Positions 1 through 5,535 of a stretch of DNA of 6,419 bases are shown one piece after another. Numbering within the stretch: the stretch's first letter is position 1; each line of letters opens with the position of its first letter. A model generated the notes under the pieces. That model was not told the DNA's origin, made no database searches, and was given only the letters and a program-made list of their open reading frames with translations. Source of the stretch: JALOOB01 sp964387985 (GTDB lineage Bacteria > Chloroflexota > Anaerolineae > CG2-30-64-16); assembly GCA_964387985.1 (NCBI GenBank), contig CAYLZG010000195.1:1-6419 (forward strand). The letters are read 5' to 3'. The translations under genes and the position numbers were made by a program.

Positions 1-222
1 CAAGCCGTTCTCGCCGGGGATGTCCGCTGCAGTGAGGACGGACACGACCCCCGGAATCTGCAGCGCAGGACGGACATCGATGGAGAGGATGCGGGCATGG
101 TGATGAGGCGAACGCAGGACATGGCCCCGCAGCGTGCCGGGTAGTCTGATATCTTCGACGAAACGCGCCGCGCCGGTTACTTTCTCGAGTGAGTCCACCC
201 GCAGAATGCTCCCGCCGATCAC
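1..222 (-). CDS. Molybdenum hydroxylase large subunit (CoxL/XdhA-like), N-terminal part only
   Basis: This is the first 74 codons of a molybdopterin-binding large subunit of the xanthine dehydrogenase / aerobic CO dehydrogenase superfamily; the gene leaves the window at its left edge. The translation opens with V(M)IGGSILRVDSLEKVTG, then FVEDIRLPGTLRGHVLRSPH, then HARILSIDV and IPGVVSVLTAADIPGENG. These match the conserved start of the family (IGxSxxRVDxxxKVTG, then LPGMLxGxxLRSPHxHARI, then PGVxxVxTAxDIPG). The proposed start is GTG at 222. In this frame a TAG lies at 264-262 and only CTG and GTG occur between it and the conserved IGGS motif. A GAGG sequence lies about 10 bases upstream of the GTG. 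The protein would use a molybdenum-cytosine-dinucleotide-type cofactor to hydroxylate an N-heterocycle or aldehyde, or to oxidise CO. The active-site loop that would separate these is outside the window, so the substrate is unknown. Confidence 0.85.
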   Translation of the reverse strand, partial: MIGGSILRVDSLEKVTGAARFVEDIRLPGTLRGHVLRSPHHHARILSIDVRPALQIPGVVSVLTAADIPGENGL

Positions 223-754
223 CAGTGACCTGCCTCGCTGGCTTTTTCGAAGCCCTGTTCTCTACGGATGGGCGATCCCGTGCTCCACCGCGCATCTGCT
301 CCGCTGCCAGCTCGATCGCATGGACGATCTTCGCATATCCGGTGCACCGGCACAGATTGCCCTCCAGGGCCTCCGCGATCTCCCCGCGCGCGGGCTGCAG
401 CGTCCGGTCGAGCAGGGCCTTGGCGGCCATGAGCATCCCGGGCGTGCAGTAGCCGCATTGGACTGCGCCGGCTTCGATGAAGGCGGCCTGCAGCGGGTGC
501 AGCCCCTGGGGTCCGCCGAGCCCCTCGACGGTCTCCACGCGCCGGCCCGCGACCTTCCCGATGGGCGTCAGGCAGGAGCGGACGGGCTCTCCGTCGAGGA
601 GCACGGTGCAGGCCCCGCACTCGCCTTCGCGATCGCAGCCCTGTTTTGCGCCGGTGAGCCCCAGTTCGTCGCGCAGCACATCGAGCAGAGGCCGCGCAGG
701 ATCGACCTCGAGGCTGACCGGGCTTCGGTTGACGGTGAGCGATATCGTTGCCAT
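219..754 (-). CDS. 2Fe-2S small subunit of molybdenum hydroxylase (CoxS/XdhC-like), apparent 3' frameshift
   Basis: This is the electron-transfer subunit carrying two [2Fe-2S] clusters, which passes electrons from the molybdenum centre to the flavin subunit. Translation from ATG at 754 gives MATISLTVNRSPVSLEVD and then all eight cluster cysteines. The ferredoxin-like domain has C40, C46, C49 and C61 (GCDREGECGAC, then SC). The helical domain has C100 and C103 (QCGYCTPGM) and C135 and C137 (NLCRCTGY). Homology ends near residue 157 (KIVHAIELAAEQMRGG), the usual family length of about 155-165. The reading frame then has no stop before the window edge and overlaps the large-subunit gene in another frame, so one base is probably missing or extra near 262-300. 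If the frame moves to the one ending with TGA at 221-219, the stop overlaps the large-subunit GTG as GTGA; the other frame stops with TAG at 264-262. The end given is therefore an estimate. A TAG directly precedes the ATG, so no earlier in-frame start exists. The GAGGTG at 772-767 is 12 bases away, which is long. Confidence 0.85.
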
Positions 755-780
755 CTACGGGTTCTTCACCTCAAAGAGAT

Positions 781-789
781 ATTTTAGCA
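781..789 (-). promoter_or_regulatory. Candidate extended -10 promoter for the molybdenum hydroxylase operon
   Basis: On the minus strand the sequence reads TGCTAAAAT: an extended -10 TGn followed by TAAAAT, which matches TATAAT at five of six positions. It lies about 27 bases upstream of the small-subunit ATG at 754. No good -35 box is found 16-18 bases further upstream, and the predicted start of transcription (about 774) would sit almost on the ribosome binding site. The call is tentative. Confidence 0.3.
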
Positions 790-887
790 CGAGACAGCGT
801 GCCTGCCGTAAAAGCGTGTCGCCCGTTTGGCTCATTCCCGTCAGGTAGCTTTCAGACCGTTCGACAGGTTCTGATATATCATGGGCG

Positions 888-912
888 CGCAACGCAGGCA
901 ACCCTGCGTGCG
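888..912 (+). other. Leader hairpin 1 upstream of the lipoprotein hydrolase
   Basis: CGCAACGCAGG (888-898) pairs with CCTGCGTGCG (903-912) across a CAAC loop. The inner seven base pairs are perfect, and a single bulged A separates them from three more outer pairs. It lies in the region that should be the 5' leader of the gene at 982. There is no T-tract, so it is not a typical intrinsic terminator. Its function is unknown. Confidence 0.4.
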
Positions 913-932
913 TAATGACTGAAGAGGCTAAG

Positions 933-958
933 TGCCGGCCAGGCAGTAGCGGCCGGCA
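933..958 (+). other. Leader hairpin 2 immediately upstream of the ribosome binding site
   Basis: TGCCGGCC (933-940) and GGCCGGCA (951-958) form a perfect 8-bp, all but A/T-free stem with a 10-base loop. The stem ends nine bases before the GGAGGTG ribosome binding site (968-974) of the lipoprotein hydrolase, close enough to influence translation initiation or message stability. No T-run follows, so termination is unlikely. A regulatory role is inference. Confidence 0.45.
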
Positions 959-981
959 TCACCATACGGAGGTGTCTTGAC

Positions 982-2472
982 ATGAAGGTTTCTCGTAATC
1001 TGAGCGTTCCGCTCTGGGTGGTCCTGCTGGCGATACTGGCATTGGCATCGGCGTGTGCGCCTGCTGCGCCTGCACCGGCGGCTTCGCAGCCTACAGCAGC
1101 GCCTGCGCCGGCGGCAACGGCCGGGGAGGCTTCCGCAACAGGAGAGGCTGCATCCCTGGAGGGCCATTGGGAGGGCGAGATCGACATAATGGGCCAGAAG
1201 CTCCCGATCCAGCTTGATCTCAGCGGCCAGGCCGGCACGATCGACTTCCCCACCCAGGGTGCGAAGGGCATTCACCTGGAGAACTTCTCGGCGCAGGGCG
1301 ATGCCGTGCACTTCGAAGTCCTGCCCGCGCCGCGGACTGCAATCTTCGACGGCAATGCCGAGGGCGACACGATCAGCGGCTCGTTCGAGCAGGCCGGCTA
1401 CAAGGGGACGTTCACCGCGACCCGCGCAGAGGTTAAGCCCCAAGCAACGGCTGAGGCGAAGGAATACCGGGAGGAAGAGGTCACGTTCGCCAACGGGGAC
1501 GTCACGTTGGCAGGAACTCTCACGTTGCCGGAGGGCGCCGGTCCACATCCGGCCGTTGTCCTGATCAGCGGCAGCGGCGCGCAGAATCGTGACGAAGAAG
1601 TGTTTGGGTTCAAGCCGTTTGCCATCCTGGCAGATCACCTGACGAAGCAGGGTATCGCGGTTTTGCGCTATGACGACCGCGGCATGGGCGGGTCGACCAC
1701 AGGCACGGCGGATGACACCTCAGAGACGTACGCGTCGGATGTGCAGGCAGCTGTGGACTATCTGAAGGGCCGGAGCGAGATCGCCGCAACGCAGATTGGC
1801 CTGGTTGGCCATAGCGAGGGCGGCATCATCGGCCCCATCGTGGCGACTCAAGGCGGAGACATCGCCTTCTTGGTGCTGATAGGCAGCACCGGCGTGCCTG
1901 GCAAGGAGTTGCTGCCCGCGCAGGTCGGCGCGATTGCGCTGGCCTCAGGCGCAACCGAAGAAGAGACCAAGGCCGCCGTGGCCCTGGAAGAACGCGTGAT
2001 CGCTGCTGTGCTGACCGGCGAAGGCATGAACCAAGTGAAGTCGGAACTGGTCGAGCAATACAGGGACGCGGCCGAGGAGATGACCGAGGAGCAGCGCAAG
2101 GCACTGGGTGACGTGGACGCGTGGGCGAACCGGGTCGTCCAGGCGCAGCTCGACCAGATGGCAATACCCTGGATGACTTTCTTCCTCACCCACGATCCCG
2201 CGGCGACGCTCGAGAAGGTGGATGTACCGGTGCTGGCGCTGTTCGGCGGCAAGGACGCCCAGGTGCCGGCGGAGATGAATGAGACCGCGATGAAGGCTGC
2301 GCTGGCGAAGGGTGGAAACACCGATGTCACGACCAAGGTGTTTCCCGAAGCCAACCATCTCTTCCAGGCTGCGGGGACCGGCAGCCCGAACGAGTACACG
2401 GAGCTGGAGCCGGAGTTCCTACCGGGCTTCCTGGACACGATCAGCGAGTGGATCCTGGCGCAGGTGAGGTGA
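982..2472 (+). CDS. Secreted lipoprotein alpha/beta hydrolase (EstD-like esterase/peptidase fold) with N-terminal beta domain
   Basis: A 496-residue lipid-anchored hydrolase acting outside the cytoplasmic membrane. Residues 1-25 are a lipoprotein signal: a basic start (KVSR), a hydrophobic core (LWVVLLAILALA) and the lipobox ASA|C with the acylated cysteine at 25. Residues 26-57 are an Ala/Pro/Thr/Ser-rich spacer. Residues 58-150 (LEGHWEGEIDIMGQKLPIQL to KGTFTATRAE) look like an all-beta module, as seen in front of other exported hydrolases of this group. The alpha/beta hydrolase domain covers about 165-495. It has an oxyanion-hole region LISGSGAQNRDE (195-206), the RYDDRGMGGS strand/turn (229-238), the nucleophile elbow GHSEGG with Ser278, an acid at Asp425 (LFGGKDAQVP) and His459 (EANHLF). 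An alpha-helical lid is likely around 310-400. ATG at 982 follows a strong GGAGGTG with a 7-base spacer. The architecture resembles Thermotoga EstD-type esterases. The substrate cannot be told; an ester is most likely and a peptide is possible. Confidence 0.88.
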   Translation: MKVSRNLSVPLWVVLLAILALASACAPAAPAPAASQPTAAPAPAATAGEASATGEAASLEGHWEGEIDIMGQKLPIQLDLSGQAGTIDFPTQGAKGIHLENFSAQGDAVHFEVLPAPRTAIFDGNAEGDTISGSFEQAGYKGTFTATRAEVKPQATAEAKEYREEEVTFANGDVTLAGTLTLPEGAGPHPAVVLISGSGAQNRDEEVFGFKPFAILADHLTKQGIAVLRYDDRGMGGSTTGTADDTSETYASDVQAAVDYLKGRSEIAATQIGLVGHSEGGIIGPIVATQGGDIAFLVLIGSTGVPGKELLPAQVGAIALASGATEEETKAAVALEERVIAAVLTGEGMNQVKSELVEQYRDAAEEMTEEQRKALGDVDAWANRVVQAQLDQMAIPWMTFFLTHDPAATLEKVDVPVLALFGGKDAQVPAEMNETAMKAALAKGGNTDVTTKVFPEANHLFQAAGTGSPNEYTELEPEFLPGFLDTISEWILAQVR

Positions 2473-2476
2473 AAAC

Positions 2477-2887
2477 GTGGCATCTTCCAAGACCCATCCG
2501 CACACCGATATGCCGTCGGAGGACGAGCTCGCCCGCCTCATCCTCGACAAGCATCCCAAACACCACGAGCTGTACCTGGAGACCCACCGGCTCATCCTGG
2601 GCGTAGCGCCAGATGTCTGCTTCTCAGTGGATCTCGTGGACGGCGTGATCGGGTACGGTGCGCGGCAGTACGGCTACGACGGCTGGGGCATGGGCGCCCT
2701 GTCCCCACACAAAGGGTGGGTGTCGTTGGTGCTCTTCCGCGGAGGGGCGCTCGACGATCCCGACGGTCTGCTCGAAGGCTCGGGCGCACTCGTCAGGCAT
2801 GTGAAGCTCCGCTCCGTGGAACAGCTTGCGGCCAGCCGCGAGTCCCTGAAGCGCCTGCTCGAAACCGCGGCCAGCACCAATCAGTAG
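2477..2887 (+). CDS. DUF1801-like (YdhG-type) small protein
   Basis: A 136-residue soluble protein with no signal peptide or membrane segment. The C-terminal block WVSLVLFRGG, LDDPDGLLEGSG, VRHVKLRS (81-113) matches the conserved end of DUF1801 proteins (hxLxFxxGAxLxDPxGLLEGxGxxxRHVKhRS). The middle part (DVCFSVDLVDGVIGYGARQ, 46-64) fits the SYGM/GYG segment of that family. The function of the family is not established. The start is GTG at 2477: it lies four bases after the TGA of the hydrolase gene, and its ribosome binding site GAGGTG (2466-2471) overlaps that stop, so the two genes are almost certainly co-transcribed and translationally coupled. An ATG at 2510 is in frame but has a poorer context. 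The gene ends with tandem stops (TAG 2885-2887, TAA 2888-2890) just before a large hairpin. Its relation to the esterase is unknown. Confidence 0.8.
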   Translation: MASSKTHPHTDMPSEDELARLILDKHPKHHELYLETHRLILGVAPDVCFSVDLVDGVIGYGARQYGYDGWGMGALSPHKGWVSLVLFRGGALDDPDGLLEGSGALVRHVKLRSVEQLAASRESLKRLLETAASTNQ

Positions 2888-2895
2888 TAAGCGCG

Positions 2896-2947
2896 AAAGC
2901 GGGCGCCACATGCTGACCGAAACCCGGCAGCATGTGGCGCCCGCTTT
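2896..2947. terminator. Perfect 20-bp inverted repeat between convergent operons (probable bidirectional terminator)
   Basis: The left arm 2896-2915 and right arm 2928-2947 are perfect reverse complements over 20 bases, with the 12-base loop ACCGAAACCCGG. It starts eight bases after the tandem stops of the plus-strand gene and lies 22 bases beyond the stop of the minus-strand polyphosphate kinase gene. The outer three pairs give AAA at the start and TTT at the end of the stem, but no longer T-run follows on either strand. Location and symmetry support transcription termination or 3'-end protection in both directions. Confidence 0.75.
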
Positions 2948-2969
2948 GCAGGCTCACATTGACGTCCGG

Positions 2970-3857
2970 TTACTTTCCCTCAGCCATGAGCGACGCGCGC
3001 GCCTCGAGCATCTTCGGCCGGTCCTTCTCAGCCATCTTGGGGAACTTCGGATCCATCTCCCTCAGCTTTTCGCCGATCACGGCCGCCAATGCCAGCCGGG
3101 TGAACCACCGCTTATCCGCCGGGATGATATACCAGGGCGCCCAGGGCGTGCTGGTGTTCTCGAAGACGTCGTCAAAGGCCTTCATGTACTCGTCCCAGTA
3201 CTTGCGCTCCTCGATATCGGCCGCGTTGAACTTCCAGTTCTTCTCCGGCGTGTCGATGCGCTCGAGCTGCTGCTCCCGCTGCTCTTCCTTGGAGAGGTTC
3301 AGATAGATCTTGATGATTTCGATTCCCTGGTTCACCAGGTATTTTTCCCAGTTGTTGATCTCCTCGAACCGCTGCTTCCAAAGGCCGTCGCCCAGCGTGC
3401 GTGCAGGCAGGCGTTGGGGAGGCAGGAAATTGGGGTGCACGCGGACTGCCAGCACTTCCTCGTAGTGGGAACGGTTGAAGATGCCGATGCGTCCGCGCTC
3501 AGGGAGCGCCTTGTTGCAGCGCCAAAGGTAATCGTGGTCCAGCTCCTCGGCTGACGGCGACTTGAAGCTGGTGACCTGGAATCCGGCCGGATTTATGCCG
3601 CTGAAAACGTGGGCAATCGCGCTGTCCTTGCCGGCCGCATCCATTGCCTGAATGACGACGAGCAGCGCCTGCCGGTTTTCGGCGTACAGTTTTTCCTGGT
3701 ACTCTGCGAGCTCTTCGATGGCTTCCTTCAGCAGTTTCTCGGGATCCAGATCATCCTTGTCATAGCCTGCAGTGAATCCGGGGTCGTAGTCCTTTGCCAG
3801 GTCGATCTTGCCCTTCGTTGGTACGCGCAGCTGGCTTACGAGCTTTTCCAGTTTCAT
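2970..3857 (-). CDS. ppk2: Polyphosphate kinase 2 family protein (class III-like polyphosphate:AMP/ADP phosphotransferase)
   Basis: A 295-residue PPK2-family cytoplasmic enzyme that transfers phosphate from polyphosphate to nucleotides. The P-loop-type core is clear: Walker A MDAAGKDSA (72-80, Lys77), then NPAGFQVTSFKSPSAEELDH (89-108) and LWRCNKALPERGRIGIFNRS (111-130), where IGIFNRSHYEEVL carries the Walker B-type strand and catalytic Arg/Glu region. The lid segment NWKFNAADIEER (207-218) and WYIIPADKRWFTRL (242-255) complete the fold. The DHDYLWR and RGRIGIFNRSHYEEVLAVRVHP signatures resemble class III enzymes, which phosphorylate both AMP and ADP; the class is judged from memory of the family. 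The length is normal for a single-domain PPK2. ATG at 3857 has AGGAGA five bases upstream. It follows the corrinoid-protein gene by 35 bases on the same strand with no terminator between them, so it is probably the last gene of the regulator-corrinoid operon and may regenerate ATP or ADP there. Confidence 0.93.
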   Translation of the reverse strand: MKLEKLVSQLRVPTKGKIDLAKDYDPGFTAGYDKDDLDPEKLLKEAIEELAEYQEKLYAENRQALLVVIQAMDAAGKDSAIAHVFSGINPAGFQVTSFKSPSAEELDHDYLWRCNKALPERGRIGIFNRSHYEEVLAVRVHPNFLPPQRLPARTLGDGLWKQRFEEINNWEKYLVNQGIEIIKIYLNLSKEEQREQQLERIDTPEKNWKFNAADIEERKYWDEYMKAFDDVFENTSTPWAPWYIIPADKRWFTRLALAAVIGEKLREMDPKFPKMAEKDRPKMLEARASLMAEGK

Positions 3858-3892
3858 GATCGTCTCCTATGGTGTGAAGGTGAATGGATTTC

Positions 3893-4570
3893 TCAATCCG
3901 GCGCGGGCGTCTCGCCGTTCATAAGCTGCTGACAATAGCGCACACCTTCCATCGCGTCGGTCGACCAGAAGTCGGCGCCCACGAACTTGCTGACCTGTTC
4001 ATCGATCTGGCCGCCGAGCAGGATCGGGACGTGCACGCCGTCTTCTTTCATCATGGCGCGCAGTGCAGCCACCGTGTCGCGCATGGAAGTGTACGCCGCG
4101 GTGATCAAACCTGACAAACCGATCACATCGGGTTTGAAGATGCGCGCTGTTTCGACAAATGTCTCCGGGGCCACGTCGACCCCCAGATCAAGCACGGTGA
4201 ATCCGTAGACGCGCAGGAGCATCAACAGGAGGTTCTTGCCCAGGTCGTGGATGTCGCCCTGCACGGTGCCCAGCAGCACCCTGCCTGATGTTCGGCCCGA
4301 GGAGTCATCCTCGACTCCGGGCTGGACGATCTCCATCACTTCGCGCAGGATATCGCCGGCCATGATGAGGCCCGAAAGGTAGTAGCGCCGCTGGCTGTAT
4401 CGTTCGCCGACCTCCCGCATGCCCACCTGGCAGTCTTCGATGATGTCCAAGGGATCCTCGCCTTGCGCCACGCGCTTCCGGACGATGTCGAGGACCTCGT
4501 TTTCTCTCAGATCGGCCAGGGCCGCCGCGAGGTCTCCTGTGCCCGCTGGATCGGGCCTGTCATTCTCCAT
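3893..4570 (-). CDS. Methyltransferase cognate corrinoid protein (B12-binding, MtaC/MtbC/MttC-like)
   Basis: A 225-residue cytoplasmic corrinoid carrier that accepts a methyl group on cobalt from a substrate methyltransferase and passes it to a second methyltransferase. Residues 15-90 form the helical cap typical of B12-binding_2 domains (DIVRKRVAQGEDPLDIIEDC, then MREVGERYSQRRYYLSGLIM). Residues 96-220 form the Rossmann-like B12 domain. It contains GTVQGDIHDLGKN (101-113), in which D106-x-H108-x-x-G111 is the base-off/His-on motif and H108 the lower cobalt ligand. It also contains GLSGL (151-155) and the loop LLGGQ (184-188). Its length and order match MttC/MtbC-type proteins rather than methionine synthase or mutases. 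ATG at 4570 directly abuts the TAA of the upstream regulator gene (TAAATG), and its AGGAG (4580-4576) lies inside that gene, implying translational coupling. The pterin-side methyltransferase is encoded divergently at 5536. Substrate specificity lies in a partner that is not visible here. Confidence 0.93.
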   Translation of the reverse strand: MENDRPDPAGTGDLAAALADLRENEVLDIVRKRVAQGEDPLDIIEDCQVGMREVGERYSQRRYYLSGLIMAGDILREVMEIVQPGVEDDSSGRTSGRVLLGTVQGDIHDLGKNLLLMLLRVYGFTVLDLGVDVAPETFVETARIFKPDVIGLSGLITAAYTSMRDTVAALRAMMKEDGVHVPILLGGQIDEQVSKFVGADFWSTDAMEGVRYCQQLMNGETPAPD

Positions 4571-5380
4571 TTATGCTCCTTGTTCCGCCATGACCTTCGA
4601 AGCCGGAGGCCGGACGCCCACGGTCGCACTGAACCGGAGGCTATCTCCGCGCACGATGAACCAGCCCCAGCTCACGGGCCGGTCTTCGAAGTCGAAGAAG
4701 GTATGCTCGATGCGAAAGGCTGCGCTGCCCGCCGGGGCGTGCAGCAGCCTGGACTCATCCTCCGTCAGCACCGTGGTTTCGATCCCCAGGTCGCCGCGCT
4801 TGAGCACCGTCTCTCCGCGGCCGTCAAACAGCCCCTGGAGGCTCGTAATGCCCATCTCGGCCTCTACGACCGGCCGTTCGGGATCGAACATCAGGTACTC
4901 ACGATGGTAGGCAACCGGGTCGCGGTCGCGCGATAGCAGGCGGCGGATGGAGATCACCTTGGCGCCGGCAGGCACGCCAAGGTGCTGGTGGATGCGCGCG
5001 GTGGCGGCCATGGTGCGGACCGACAGAAACCGGACGGTTGTATGTTCGCCGTTGAAGAGGTCCTCCAGGGCTCCGAACCCAAAGGTTGCGGTGCCCAGGA
5101 CGAGGGGCTTGACGAAGGTGCCGCGTCCTCGAGAAGCGGTAACGAGCCCCTCATCGAGCAGGATGTTGATCGCGCGCCGCGCAGTCATGGGACTGACTTC
5201 GTACCGCTCACAGAGTTGGACCTCCGAGGGCACACGGTCGCCCGGCCGGAGAAGCCCTGTCGCGATCTGTTGGCGGAGGATGCCCGCAAGCTGGAAGTAG
5301 GGCGGCTCGAACGAGTCCCGGTCGATGCGCAGCTCTGCTGAATGCTGGCCGCGTGGGGCTCGCGGCGCCTTGTTAGCCAT
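4571..5380 (-). CDS. GntR-family (HutC subfamily) transcriptional regulator with UTRA ligand domain
   Basis: A 269-residue DNA-binding regulator. After a basic, probably flexible N-terminus, residues 27-92 form the GntR winged helix-turn-helix: PYFQLAGILRQQIATGLLRP, GDRVPSEVQLCERYEVSPMT, ARRAINILLDEGLV and the wing SRGRGTFV. Residues about 108-255 fit the UTRA small-molecule-binding domain of the HutC subfamily (FLSVRTM, GAKVISIRRLLSRDRDPVAY, the YHREYLMFDPE strand, LGIETTVLTEDESRLL, FRIEHTFFDFEDRPVSWGWF). It is the first gene of the minus-strand operon and sits back to back with the methyltransferase gene at 5536, so it probably controls both and itself in response to a substrate or product of the methyl-transfer pathway. 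ATG at 5380 has only a distant AAGGA (5398-5394, 13 bases away), so its translation is probably weak. An upstream ATG at 5394 closes after three codons and is not in frame. Confidence 0.92.
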   Translation of the reverse strand: MANKAPRAPRGQHSAELRIDRDSFEPPYFQLAGILRQQIATGLLRPGDRVPSEVQLCERYEVSPMTARRAINILLDEGLVTASRGRGTFVKPLVLGTATFGFGALEDLFNGEHTTVRFLSVRTMAATARIHQHLGVPAGAKVISIRRLLSRDRDPVAYHREYLMFDPERPVVEAEMGITSLQGLFDGRGETVLKRGDLGIETTVLTEDESRLLHAPAGSAAFRIEHTFFDFEDRPVSWGWFIVRGDSLRFSATVGVRPPASKVMAEQGA

Positions 5381-5406
5381 CTTCAGGTAGCCATCCTTGA
5401 AATATC

Positions 5407-5435
5407 GGATGATTCAATCATATCGCGCATCATCC
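5407..5435. repeat. Wider inverted repeat GGATGAT-N15-ATCATCC in the divergent promoter region
   Basis: GGATGAT (5407-5413) and ATCATCC (5429-5435) are perfect reverse complements with 15 bases between them. Together with the inner palindrome this puts three copies of the ATGAT/ATCAT half-site (5409-5413, 5417-5421, 5429-5433) beside the two promoters. The arrangement is consistent with a second or cooperative regulator site. Confidence 0.45.
5409..5421. promoter_or_regulatory. Candidate GntR operator: palindrome ATGATT-C-AATCAT
   Basis: A perfect 6-1-6 palindrome overlaps five bases of the -10 box and the predicted start site of the regulator promoter, a position where a bound repressor would block RNA polymerase. 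It is next to the gene for a GntR/HutC regulator, a family that usually binds short AT-centred palindromes near its own gene. Assignment to this regulator is inference. Confidence 0.5.
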
Positions 5436-5445
5436 AGTTTGACAA
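5417..5445 (-). promoter_or_regulatory. Sigma70-type promoter of the GntR-corrinoid-PPK2 operon
   Basis: On the minus strand TTGTCA (5445-5440) and TATGAT (5422-5417) are separated by exactly 17 bases; each box matches the consensus at five of six positions. Transcription would start near 5410, leaving a leader of about 30 bases before the regulator ATG at 5380. Its -35 box overlaps the -35 box of the opposite promoter by five bases. Confidence 0.7.
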
Positions 5446-5467
5446 GTTCCCTAGGGTACTATAGAAT
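5439..5467 (+). promoter_or_regulatory. Sigma70-type promoter of the methyltransferase operon
   Basis: TTGACA (5439-5444) is a perfect -35 box and TAGAAT (5462-5467) matches the -10 consensus at five of six positions, with a 17-base spacer. Transcription would start near 5474 and give a leader of roughly 60 bases before ATG 5536. The spacer contains the palindrome CCCTAGGG (5449-5456). The leader holds only a weak 5-bp AGGGT/ACCCT pairing and no recognisable riboswitch. Confidence 0.75.
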
Positions 5468-5535
5468 TAGCGTAGTCAGGGTCGAATCCCACCTCACCCT
5501 ATTGGCCGCACGTATTTCCAAGCGAGGATTGTAAC

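Noticed and set aside
134..787. Plus-strand open frame of 217 codons
   Set aside because: It is antisense to the clearly homologous 2Fe-2S small subunit and large-subunit start on the minus strand, has low-complexity composition and no ribosome binding site.
849..880. Possible plus-strand promoter with TCGACA (861-866) and TATATC (875-880) upstream of the lipoprotein gene
   Set aside because: The spacing between the two boxes is only eight bases, and no good -35 box lies 16-18 bases before the AT-rich GATATATC palindrome.
928..1638. Minus-strand open frame of 236 codons
   Set aside because: It is antisense to the lipoprotein hydrolase and has an Arg/Cys-rich composition typical of a GC-rich shadow frame.
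2910..3554. Plus-strand open frame of 214 codons starting inside the 20-bp inverted repeat
   Set aside because: It is antisense to the well-conserved polyphosphate kinase gene, and its protein resembles no known family.
5476..5492. tRNA T-arm-like stretch AGGGTCGAATCCCACC
   Set aside because: Only GGG/CCC can pair, the loop lacks the TTC start, and no acceptor, D or anticodon arms are nearby.
5468..5535. Possible cobalamin riboswitch in the leader of the methyltransferase operon
   Set aside because: The leader is only about 60 bases and no B12-box-like sequence was found; it is too short for a known cobalamin riboswitch.
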